Both the position numbers and the translations under genes were made by a program. From the NCBI GenBank assembly GCA_034437035.1, contig DAOTUI010000120.1:1-64000 (forward strand): 64,000 nucleotides of DNA, written 5' to 3'. The stretch is from CAKZQX01 sp034437035 (lineage in GTDB: Bacteria > Chloroflexota > Chloroflexia > Chloroflexales > Chloroflexaceae). A model generated the notes under the pieces. It made no database searches and was not told where the DNA came from. It saw nothing but the letters and a program-made list of their open reading frames with translations. Positions 54,500 through 62,485 of the stretch are shown in pieces. Within the stretch, counting starts at the first letter, position 1, and the number at the start of each line of letters is the position of its first letter.

Positions 54500-56797
54500 T
54501 CACTGTTCGGACACACGCGTCGCTGACGGATAGCCGGAACCCGGAACCTGCGACCGGGAACCGGGAGTCTTGCCCAGCAGCCGCATCCCGTTGAGCGAAA
54601 CCAGCAGTGATGTCCCCATATCCGCCAGAACCGCCATCCACATGGTGCCGAGACCCAGCAACACCAGCAGGACAAACGCCAGCTTAATGCCAATGCTCAG
54701 GGCCACATTCACCTGAATCGTGCGCATGGTGGCCCGGCTCAACTGAAATACAAACGGCAGTCGCCGCAGATCATCACTCATCAGGGTGATATCGGCGGTC
54801 TCCATCGCCTGAGCCGTCCCCCCGGACGCGCCGCCCACCGCGATACCAACCGTGGCCGTCGCCAGGGCGGGCGCATCGTTGATGCCGTCACCGACCATGG
54901 CAACCGCGCCATACTGCTCCCGTAGGGCATTAACGGCGGCAACCTTGTCCTCGGGCAACAGGTCGGCGCGGACATCGGTCACGCCAACCTGCTGCCCCAC
55001 CGAAGCCGCAGTATCGGCATTGTCGCCGGTCAGCATCACCAGGTTGGTAAACTGTGCCTGCCGGAGCAGCGCCAGCGCCTCCCGGCTGTCCGGGCGGAGT
55101 GTATCGGCAACGGCAATCGTGCCCAGGTAGGTGCCATCGGCGCTGATCATCATCGGTGTATAACCTTTTGCCGCATCCTGGCGCGCTTCCGCGCAGTGTT
55201 CATGCGTATGCGGCAGCGTGGTATCAAAGTAGCGATGGCTACCCAATGTCACCTGCCGCCCCTGCACCTGCCCCGTCACCCCCCGGCCGGTCAACGCCGT
55301 CACCATCGTGGCGGAGGCATATTTGTCGGCAACCCCACAGCGTGTGGCCTCGGCAACGACTGCCTGGGCCAGCGGATGCTCGCTACGCCGCTCAACCGCG
55401 CTTGCCAGCGCCAGCAGATCATCACACTCACCACAGCGGTTCCGCTCATGCCCATGTTCGCTAACGCCGGCGGACGGTCCACACTCAACCGCGCGTACGG
55501 CAACTACTGCCGGTGTGCCCCGCGTTAGCGTGCCGGTCTTGTCAAATGCGATCGCCCGCACGCTACTCAACGCCTCCAGGTATGCGCCACCTTTGATCAG
55601 CACACCATTGCGCGCGGCATTACTGATCGCGCTGATAATACTGACCGGCGTGCTGATGACCAGCGCACAGGGACAGGCAACCACCAGCAGCGCCAGCGCC
55701 CGGTAGAGCCAGCCAAATGTGCCGTCAGCGGAGTTGAGCAGCGGCTGACCAAAGAAGAGCGGGGGTACAATGGCTACCAGCAGCGCCAGTCCGACAACGG
55801 CAGGAGTGTAGTAGCGGGCAAACCGATCAACAAAGCGCTGCGTGGGCGCGCACTGCTCCTGCGCCTCTTCAACCATGCGAATCAGGCGACTGATGGTATT
55901 ATCGGCAGCGTGGCGTGTCACCTCAATCTCCAGGGTGCCCTCGCCATTGATGCTGCTGGCGAAGACTTCCGTGCCGGCTTCCTTCTCGACCAGGCGACTC
56001 TCGCCCGTGATGGGAGCCTGATTGACCGCCGATGCGCCCGCGATCACTCGCCCATCCATCGGGATCTGCTCGCCGGGTTTGACCAGCAGCAGATCACCCA
56101 CCTGCAGATCCGTCACCCGGACGCGCCGCTCCTCAACCCGATCGGCATGCTGCTGCACCACCGTCGCCTCGTTTGGCACGACCTGCATCAGGCTACGAAT
56201 CGCATCACGCGAACGACTGGCGGTGTAGCCCTCCAGCGCCTCGCCTAATGCAAACAGCACCATCACCATCCCCGCCTCGGTGTACGCGCCGATGAAGACT
56301 GCACCGATGGCGGCAATCGTCATCAGCACATTGATATTGATCTCCCGGTTGATCCGCAGCGACTGCCAGGCACTGCGCGCAATCGGTCCGCCGGCGGCCA
56401 GCAGTGCGCCCAGCGACGCCAGATGAATCAGTGGATGCGTAATCCCAAGCAATTCATGCAACACAATTCCCGGCAGAATCAGCAGCACGCCCAGGAAGAC
56501 CAGTTGGGTGGTACGCCGCTGCCACATAAACTGCACAAAGTTTAATCGCTGTTGCGTCGGAGATGAACCGGCAGCTTCCGACTGCGGCTCGGCGACTTCA
56601 AAGCCCAGTTCACGCACGCGGCTGATAACCGCCTCCCGCTCAACCGCGCCCTGTACCCGCAGCTTCTCGGTGGTGAAGTTAAGTTCGCAGGTGCGCACCC
56701 CTTCCAGTTGCGCCACACCGGTCTCGACCGTGCGCGCGCAGCCGGCACAATCCATCCCCTGTATCTGAAAGATATATTCTTCGCCTGTTGTGCTCAT
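54500..56797 (-). CDS. Zn2+/Cd2+/Pb2+-type P1B heavy-metal ATPase
   Basis: 765 residues from ATG 56797 (GGAGG 7 nt before; the ATG 6 nt upstream lies too close to it). N-terminal HMA domain with GMDCAGC (C17, C20). CPC motif in VACPCALVIST, phosphorylation site DKTGTLTRG, TGES as ITGESR, GDGINDAPAL hinge, and a last-helix Asp in ADMGTSLLV, as in ZntA/CadA (P1B-2 class). A His/Cys-rich loop (SEHGHERNRCGECDD) follows the phosphorylation site. Exports divalent soft metals at the cell membrane. No metalloregulator (ArsR/MerR) is next to it. Confidence 0.95.
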   Translation of the reverse strand: MSTTGEEYIFQIQGMDCAGCARTVETGVAQLEGVRTCELNFTTEKLRVQGAVEREAVISRVRELGFEVAEPQSEAAGSSPTQQRLNFVQFMWQRRTTQLVFLGVLLILPGIVLHELLGITHPLIHLASLGALLAAGGPIARSAWQSLRINREININVLMTIAAIGAVFIGAYTEAGMVMVLFALGEALEGYTASRSRDAIRSLMQVVPNEATVVQQHADRVEERRVRVTDLQVGDLLLVKPGEQIPMDGRVIAGASAVNQAPITGESRLVEKEAGTEVFASSINGEGTLEIEVTRHAADNTISRLIRMVEEAQEQCAPTQRFVDRFARYYTPAVVGLALLVAIVPPLFFGQPLLNSADGTFGWLYRALALLVVACPCALVISTPVSIISAISNAARNGVLIKGGAYLEALSSVRAIAFDKTGTLTRGTPAVVAVRAVECGPSAGVSEHGHERNRCGECDDLLALASAVERRSEHPLAQAVVAEATRCGVADKYASATMVTALTGRGVTGQVQGRQVTLGSHRYFDTTLPHTHEHCAEARQDAAKGYTPMMISADGTYLGTIAVADTLRPDSREALALLRQAQFTNLVMLTGDNADTAASVGQQVGVTDVRADLLPEDKVAAVNALREQYGAVAMVGDGINDAPALATATVGIAVGGASGGTAQAMETADITLMSDDLRRLPFVFQLSRATMRTIQVNVALSIGIKLAFVLLVLLGLGTMWMAVLADMGTSLLVSLNGMRLLGKTPGSRSQVPGSGYPSATRVSEQ

Positions 56798-56830
56798 CGG
56801 CATTCCTCCATCGTGGGTAATATTTAGTTA

Positions 56831-57025
56831 CAGGACTTACACAGTGGTTACGCAAACTGGACGTTTGACCAGGTGGAAGCCTGATTTGCCTGCGGCAGCA
56901 TGGTACTTCTTTTTTCTTTTCACGAACATTTGGCTCAAGGAGCCAAATGTTCGTGAAAAAGAATGGTCGGTTCCGCCCTGCCGGAGACGAAATTTCCTTC
57001 CAGATCAGTGACCGCGTAACGCGTG
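56831..57025 (+). mobile_element. Nested-palindrome element E16
   Basis: Flanked by TTAGTTA on both sides (56824 and 57026). Ends CAGGACTTACACAG and CCGCGTAACGCGTG. Core 56917-56959, 20 bp perfect, loop AAG. It sits directly upstream of the P-type ATPase start, 27 bp away, so it may disturb or supply its promoter. Confidence 0.87.
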
Positions 57026-57032
57026 TTAGTTA

Positions 57033-57246
57033 ATATAGCTTATACCGTTAAATCGTGACGTATGTCAAGTGATCTCCGGTACGACTGATCAGGTGTTCTA
57101 CCTGTGGTATGATGAATGTCTGCGATTGAGGGCAACCGGGGAGAGCGCACGCGGCCAGGCGGGCTGCGTGGTGTGTGCGGCAGCAAGGCTCCCGCACTCC
57201 AGACTCTTGTTGCACTCCAGCGAGTTTGATCTAGAGAAGGTGTTTT
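57033..57246. other. Leader region of the binding-protein gene
   Basis: 214 bp with an extended stem-loop around GGGCAACCGGGG...; I checked for cobalamin and other riboswitches and found no clear match. TATGAT at about 57106 may be a -10 box. Confidence 0.3.
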
Positions 57247-58500
57247 GTGAAATCTGCTTTTACTATCACATCGGCATGGCTCTGGTTGAGCCTGCTCGCC
57301 ACGCTGCTTGTCGGGTGCGGCGCGGCATCAACCGACCCGGACAGTCCACCGACGCCCCTCTCAACGGAAGAAATTGCCGTCCTGGGACCGGCGTCCAATC
57401 TGGCCTTTGGCTGCGTCGAGGAGTATCGTCCCGGCGTGGACTACTTCCCCGATCAGGTCGGCCTGGAGTATGCCGAGGGCTTTACGGTGGAGTATTTCGA
57501 CACCTACAAAGTGATCACCGTGCTTGATCCCTGGCCTGGCAGTGACACAACTTTCCAGTATCTGCTGGTGCAGTGCGGCACCCCCGCGCCGGAGGGCTTC
57601 GACGATGCGTTGCTGGTTGAGGTTCCAGCCATGTCGATGGTTGCGATGGAAACCACAGCACTACCGCACCTGGTCGCGCTGGATCTGACGGGCCGACTGG
57701 CCGGTGTGGGGGATTTCGCTTACATCAACACCCCCGAAATCCGGGAGATGATCGCCGCCGATCAGGTCACCGAGGTTGGCAGTGGTCCCCAGGCCGATGT
57801 TGAGCAGATCCTGAACCTTGCGCCCGACCTGGTGATGACCTCGGGCCTGGGCGATCCGCAGAACGATGCCCATCCCAAACTGCTTGAGGCGGGACTGACG
57901 GTAGCGCTTGATGCCTCGCACATGGAACCGTCGCCACTGGGCCGCGCGGAGTGGATCAAGTTTATTGCCGCCTTCTTCAATCAGGAGGCCGCCGCCGCCA
58001 CCGTGTTTGCCGATACCGCCGCGCAGTACAACGATCTGGCCGCCCGCGCCGCCGATGTCGGCGAGCGCCCGACGGTGCTGATGAATGCGCCCTACCAGGG
58101 CACCTGGTACATCCCCGGCGGTGGGAGTTATCAGGCGCAACTACTTGCCGATGCCGGGGCGGACTATCTCTGGTCGGATAATGCTGCAACCGGCGGGGAG
58201 CCGTTGAGCTTTGAGGCGGTCTTCGAGCGCGCCGCCAATGCGGACTACTGGCTCAACACCGGCACCTGGAACAGCCTGGACGAGGCACTGGCCGCCGATG
58301 AGCGCTTCGCCGAGTTTGCCGCCGTCCAGAATGGCACGGTCTACAACAACAACGCCCGCGTGAATGAGTCCGGCGGGAATGCCTACTGGGAAAGCGGTGT
58401 CGCCAACCCGCATCTGATCCTGGCCGATATAATCAAGATCTTCCACCCGGACCTGTTGCCGGAGCATGAACTCTACTTTTACCAGCAGTTGCCGCAGTAG
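57247..58500 (+). CDS. ABC transporter iron/cobalamin-type periplasmic binding lipoprotein
   Basis: 417 residues from GTG 57247 behind GAGAAGG. Lipoprotein signal peptide with lipobox LLVGC (Cys about 24). The TroA/FecB-like fold is visible: LDLTGRLAGVGDFAYINTPEIR, LAPDLVMTSGLGD, ADAGADYLWSD, NARVNESGGNAYWESG. It captures iron-siderophore, cobalamin or a related compound at the cell surface and hands it to a permease. No permease or ATPase genes are adjacent in the window. The direct repeat pair at 58532 follows. Confidence 0.9.
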   Translation: MKSAFTITSAWLWLSLLATLLVGCGAASTDPDSPPTPLSTEEIAVLGPASNLAFGCVEEYRPGVDYFPDQVGLEYAEGFTVEYFDTYKVITVLDPWPGSDTTFQYLLVQCGTPAPEGFDDALLVEVPAMSMVAMETTALPHLVALDLTGRLAGVGDFAYINTPEIREMIAADQVTEVGSGPQADVEQILNLAPDLVMTSGLGDPQNDAHPKLLEAGLTVALDASHMEPSPLGRAEWIKFIAAFFNQEAAAATVFADTAAQYNDLAARAADVGERPTVLMNAPYQGTWYIPGGGSYQAQLLADAGADYLWSDNAATGGEPLSFEAVFERAANADYWLNTGTWNSLDEALAADERFAEFAAVQNGTVYNNNARVNESGGNAYWESGVANPHLILADIIKIFHPDLLPEHELYFYQQLPQ

Positions 58501-58531
58501 CAACCCCTGGGCAGTTTCCCGCTACACAGCA

Positions 58532-58565
58532 GGCGGACGCGCAGAAGCACGTCCCTACCGGGATG
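58532..58565. repeat. 34-bp direct repeat, copy 1
   Basis: GGCGGACGCGCAGAAGCACG-TCCCTACCGGGATG, repeated at 58628-58661 with one base changed. Lies in the gap between two convergent genes. Confidence 0.8.
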
Positions 58566-58627
58566 TTTTACCGTCGGGACAGCCCGCCGTTACTGCCCGG
58601 CGGCAGGTTCCTCGCATCAGGACGACC

Positions 58628-58661
58628 GGCGGATGCGCAGAAGCACGTCCCTACCGGGATG
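58628..58661. repeat. 34-bp direct repeat, copy 2
   Basis: Second copy of the repeat at 58532; the only difference is GGCGGATG instead of GGCGGACG. The spacing of 96 bp hints at a small duplicated block. Confidence 0.8.
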
Positions 58662-58677
58662 GTCTTGAAATATCGAA

Positions 58678-59766
58678 TCACGCATTGTCCGTTGTGTGCT
58701 GGAGGGCAGCCCCGAGGATGGCGGCGGTGACGGCATGGTGCGCAGGTGGAGTGCGCCGGGGATAGGTCCGGTTGCTCAACAAAACCAGCGCCAGCCGCTG
58801 CTGCGGAACCAGCGCCAGGGTCGGTCCGGTAAACCCGGTATGGCCGTAGGTCTCGGCGGGAGCGGCTCCCATAAAGTTGGGGCGCTGGAGCATCCAGCCC
58901 AGGCCGCAGTGGGGGATAAAATCCGCTCCGGCCGTGACCGGTTCGGCAGTCATGTCCTCCAGTGCGCCGGTTTGATTCCGGATCGCCAGGGCAACTGTTG
59001 CGGCCCGCAGCAACTGCCGGTCTGCCAGGCAGCCTTGCTGCAGCCACATCTGCGCAAACCGCCAGAGATCGGTCGCGGTGCTGAAGAGCCCGGCATGCCC
59101 GGCCACGCCGCCCAGCGCATGCGCACTCTCGTCGTGGACACTGCCCTGCACCAACCCGCCGCGCCACGCCTGATCCCACTCGGTGGGGGCGATCTGCGGG
59201 CGTAGCACAGGCGCGGGGCAGAAGCCGGTGGCATGCAACTCCAGCGGTTCCAGGATCAGATCGCGGAGGGCTACATTCAGGGGTTGCCCATACACCTGCG
59301 CCACGATATCCCCCAGGATCAGGCTGTTGATATTGGTGTAGGCGATATGCGTCCCCGGCGGTCGCACCGGGTCAACCGCATACACCGCCGCGCGGATGCC
59401 GGCCGCACCCCGGTTACGCAAGGTTGAGAGCTGCAGGGACAGCCCCGACGTGTGTGTCAGCAAGTGGCGGATAGTGACACCTCGGGCCTGCAGACCCGGC
59501 AGGTAGGCCGCCGCCGGTGCGTCCAGGGCGATCTTCCCGGCATCAAGCAGTTGCAGCGCGGCGGTTGCGGTAAAGACTTTCGTCAGTGAGGCAATATCGT
59601 AACGGGTTTCGATTGTCACTAGCTGCGAACCGGGATCGGCGTACATCGTTGTGCCATAGGCGGCGAGATGTTCGATTTCGCCATTGCGCGCAACCAGAAC
59701 CACCGCGCCGGGAAAGATCCGCTGCGCGATGGCTTTGTGAACAATAGCATCAATTGGTTTAATCAT
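58678..59766 (-). CDS. Serine hydrolase of the beta-lactamase/penicillin-binding-like family
   Basis: 362 residues. SxxK motif S60-L-T-K63 in DIASLTKVFTATAAL, YTN as the second motif (YTNINSLILGDI), and HTG in GHTGFTGPTL as the KTG equivalent. No signal peptide is visible, so it may be cytoplasmic. The family (class C-like EstB/DD-peptidase-like) hydrolyses esters or peptide bonds; substrate unknown. Convergent with the binding-protein gene. ATG 59766 has no strong ribosome-binding site. Confidence 0.9.
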   Translation of the reverse strand: MIKPIDAIVHKAIAQRIFPGAVVLVARNGEIEHLAAYGTTMYADPGSQLVTIETRYDIASLTKVFTATAALQLLDAGKIALDAPAAAYLPGLQARGVTIRHLLTHTSGLSLQLSTLRNRGAAGIRAAVYAVDPVRPPGTHIAYTNINSLILGDIVAQVYGQPLNVALRDLILEPLELHATGFCPAPVLRPQIAPTEWDQAWRGGLVQGSVHDESAHALGGVAGHAGLFSTATDLWRFAQMWLQQGCLADRQLLRAATVALAIRNQTGALEDMTAEPVTAGADFIPHCGLGWMLQRPNFMGAAPAETYGHTGFTGPTLALVPQQRLALVLLSNRTYPRRTPPAHHAVTAAILGAALQHTTDNA

Positions 59767-59778
59767 GGCAGAAATAAA

Positions 59779-59830
59779 GTGAAACGAGCGAGCCGCCCGG
59801 GTATTCCGCCGATCCGGTCACTCGTTTCAC
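59779..59830. terminator. Hairpin between serine hydrolase and VWA genes
   Basis: GTGAAACGAG pairs perfectly with CTCGTTTCAC across a long loop, between the VWA stop and the hydrolase start on the same strand. No T-run, so a terminator is uncertain. Confidence 0.45.
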
Positions 59831-59851
59831 GCCGGCGATCTTTACGTTGAA

Positions 59852-62467
59852 CTACCTGATAAATATCCCGCGCCGTACCGCAATCTCCAGCACCCAGAGC
59901 AGCAGGGCCGCGCCGACCAGCCAGGGCCAGAGCGGCCGCGACTGTGATGCCGGGACGCGTGGCTCCGGGATGAATGGCATATTTGGGTCGGTATCGCTCA
60001 ACACCTGCCCGCCGGTAATCTCGGCAATGGTTTGCAGCAACGGCACGCCCTGCACCTGACTGCTACCTGCCTGGGGCGGGTAATACTCTGCCGGCACCGG
60101 CTGGACGTAGCCCCGCTCAGCGACATAGCGCGTTCCATCACGTTCCAGCAGCACCGTGACGGCATACGGCCCGGCATCGGGCAGCCGCAGATCGCGGGCA
60201 TAATTCCCCGGCGCGGTTTGCGGCAGCGTGAAGGGGCGTTGTGTACCATCCGGCAGCGTCACCTGCGCGGTGACATCGGCCAGGTCCAGCGGTGCGCCCC
60301 CGGATTGAACGGCATCCACGCTGAGGCGCACGCCTTCCGGTTGCGGAATAAGCCGGACCTGCAGCGGCCCGCTGGTGTCGGCTTCCGGCAGCGTATAGCG
60401 CACTACCTGCGCCCAGAACTCGCCAAACTCGCCCCAGGTAGGCCAACCGGTGGCCCAGGGCTCGGCCAGCGAGGGCGTCCAGGCCACCGCCCGCCCCAGC
60501 CCATACTGCCAGGCCGTCAGCACCGGATCATTCTCCGGGGATTGCAGCACCACCTCGGCGCTGTCTTTGGGCGTGGTCGCCACATAGCCTTCCAGCGAGG
60601 GCAGATCAACCGGACTGAACCCGCGCAGCAACGGATGGGTGTTGGCAACATTGGCGTTAAATAACCCCTCGATGGTCGGATCAGACCGGGCAATCTCGCT
60701 CTCCAGCAGCGTGAGCCGGGGGATATCTTCGGGCGTTGTGGCAAAATAGTAGCGGCCCTGGCCCCACTCGGCCAGTTGATCCAGCAGCATGGTGTCGGAG
60801 TCGATGCCGATGGCGATGGTCGAGAGGGTGATATTCTGAGCACGCGCTGCATCAATCAGTTGCCGGTAGGCTACCCGATCACTGGTGAAGGAGCGGCCAT
60901 CGGTCAGCAGCACCGCATGGCGCACATTGACCGGCTGGCGCGCCAGATCCCCCAGGCCCACGTTAAGCGCTGCAAAAATATCGGTCCCGCCACCGCTGGC
61001 AATCTGGGCAATCGTATCCTGAATCGCGCGCAACCCCAGCCCCTGACCCACCTGCTGGAAGGGCACCACCCACTCCTGCTCGGTGTCGAAGGTCAGGATA
61101 CCGATGCGGTCTTCGTCGTTGAGCGCTTCGGTGGAGAGAATAGCCGCTTCCTTCGCCATATCGAACTTGGAGATGCCCTGGGCAGCGGTCATACTCGCCG
61201 AGCGGTCAACCACCAGCAAGAGCGCGATATCGGTGCGCGTGGGGCGGGGCGGCGGGTCCATCATTACCGGCAGCGCCTGTTCCAGCGGCGTATCCTTGTA
61301 GGCACCCAGGCCGTAGGAGCTGCGCCCGCCGGTGACCACCAGGCCGCGCCCCTCGCTGCGCACAAACTCGCGCACGCTGGTCATCTGCTCCAGCGTCAAC
61401 ATACTGACCGGCACATCGATCAGGACCATACCGTCATATTGCTCCAGCGCGGAGAGGCGGGTGGGCAGCATCTGCGGTGGGATAGCCTGGCTGCCGATAC
61501 TGGACTGCTGCAGGGCGGTACTGAGGGCAAAACCGCTGTTGGGCGTGCCCTCAACAATCAGCACACGCGGCGGCGGCACAACCAGGATGGTAGCGGCGGC
61601 GCTGTTGTTTCGCGCAAAGATTTCAGATATCCCTTCGCCGGTGACTTCAGTGCGGAGTTGCAAGACACCAGGGGCCGTGGCGGTAATGGTAAAGTCGAAA
61701 GGGTTTACGCCTGGAATAAGCGTCACCTGCTGCTCATCGAGCAACTGTTCGCCATCCCAGGCACGCAGGGTCGCATCGATTGCGTTACTCTCCGCCGGTG
61801 TCGCGGGGGCATAGGCCACGCCAACCTGAATGGCGGTATCTTCGTTGACATAGAGCGAGCGGGGCACATTCAGCCCGGTGATGCGAATATCCGGCGTCTG
61901 CACGGGCGCAATCGGCCGGACATCCACCGCCAGACCGGCAGCGGCGGCGCGTTCCGCCTCAAGCAGAGCATCTCCGCCGGTCTGTACGCCATCCGAGAGC
62001 AGCATAATACGCCCGCCGGTTGGCACAAGCAGTTCGCGCGCGGTGCGCAATGCCCTCGCCAGATCACTGGCGGCGGGATCAAGCGTTTCGGATTGAACCG
62101 GGTCGTCGGTGGTGGTCTCCTCCAGCGGAACGACATTGCCCCCAAACTGGAGGAGCGTCGTACGCCGGGCCATTTCAGGGTTATTTTCAACTGCTGCCCG
62201 CGCCAGCCGCTCGGCCTCGGCCTGGAGCGTGGCTTTGCCCTCGTTCGTCAGGCTATCGGACTGGTCAACCAGGATAACGAGCGGTCCGGTCGGGGGTGCT
62301 TCGCGGCCCAGGGTCGGATTGGTCAGCGCCAGCACCAGCATACTCACGGACGCCAGCCGCAGGAGCAGCGCGCCGGGTACCAGACGCCTCCCGCCCCAAC
62401 GCCAGAGCAGCACAAAACCAGGCAGCAGCAGCAACAGTGCCAGCAGTTCCGGGTTACGCAGTGTCAA
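59852..62467 (-). CDS. VWA-domain membrane protein (Bat-like)
   Basis: 871 residues from TTG 62467 behind GGAG. Two N-terminal helices (about 7-25, 34-50). The VWA-like unit LVILVDQSDSLTNEG (about 60-210) is followed by a beta-rich part, a glutamine-amidotransferase-like region, then a full VWA domain with MIDAS DxSxS in LLLVVDRSASM (about 415-590), and one C-terminal helix near 845-865 (WPWLVGAALLLWVLEIAV). MIDAS proteins bind protein ligands in a metal-dependent way. In Bat/MoxR-type operons they act at the membrane. 18 bp after the upstream VWA gene: one operon. Confidence 0.88.
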   Translation of the reverse strand: MTLRNPELLALLLLLPGFVLLWRWGGRRLVPGALLLRLASVSMLVLALTNPTLGREAPPTGPLVILVDQSDSLTNEGKATLQAEAERLARAAVENNPEMARRTTLLQFGGNVVPLEETTTDDPVQSETLDPAASDLARALRTARELLVPTGGRIMLLSDGVQTGGDALLEAERAAAAGLAVDVRPIAPVQTPDIRITGLNVPRSLYVNEDTAIQVGVAYAPATPAESNAIDATLRAWDGEQLLDEQQVTLIPGVNPFDFTITATAPGVLQLRTEVTGEGISEIFARNNSAAATILVVPPPRVLIVEGTPNSGFALSTALQQSSIGSQAIPPQMLPTRLSALEQYDGMVLIDVPVSMLTLEQMTSVREFVRSEGRGLVVTGGRSSYGLGAYKDTPLEQALPVMMDPPPRPTRTDIALLLVVDRSASMTAAQGISKFDMAKEAAILSTEALNDEDRIGILTFDTEQEWVVPFQQVGQGLGLRAIQDTIAQIASGGGTDIFAALNVGLGDLARQPVNVRHAVLLTDGRSFTSDRVAYRQLIDAARAQNITLSTIAIGIDSDTMLLDQLAEWGQGRYYFATTPEDIPRLTLLESEIARSDPTIEGLFNANVANTHPLLRGFSPVDLPSLEGYVATTPKDSAEVVLQSPENDPVLTAWQYGLGRAVAWTPSLAEPWATGWPTWGEFGEFWAQVVRYTLPEADTSGPLQVRLIPQPEGVRLSVDAVQSGGAPLDLADVTAQVTLPDGTQRPFTLPQTAPGNYARDLRLPDAGPYAVTVLLERDGTRYVAERGYVQPVPAEYYPPQAGSSQVQGVPLLQTIAEITGGQVLSDTDPNMPFIPEPRVPASQSRPLWPWLVGAALLLWVLEIAVRRGIFIR

Positions 62468-62485
62468 GGTTATCTCCAGGAAAAA

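Noticed and set aside
57033..57246. Cobalamin riboswitch before the binding-protein gene
   Set aside because: No conserved B12-box could be read.
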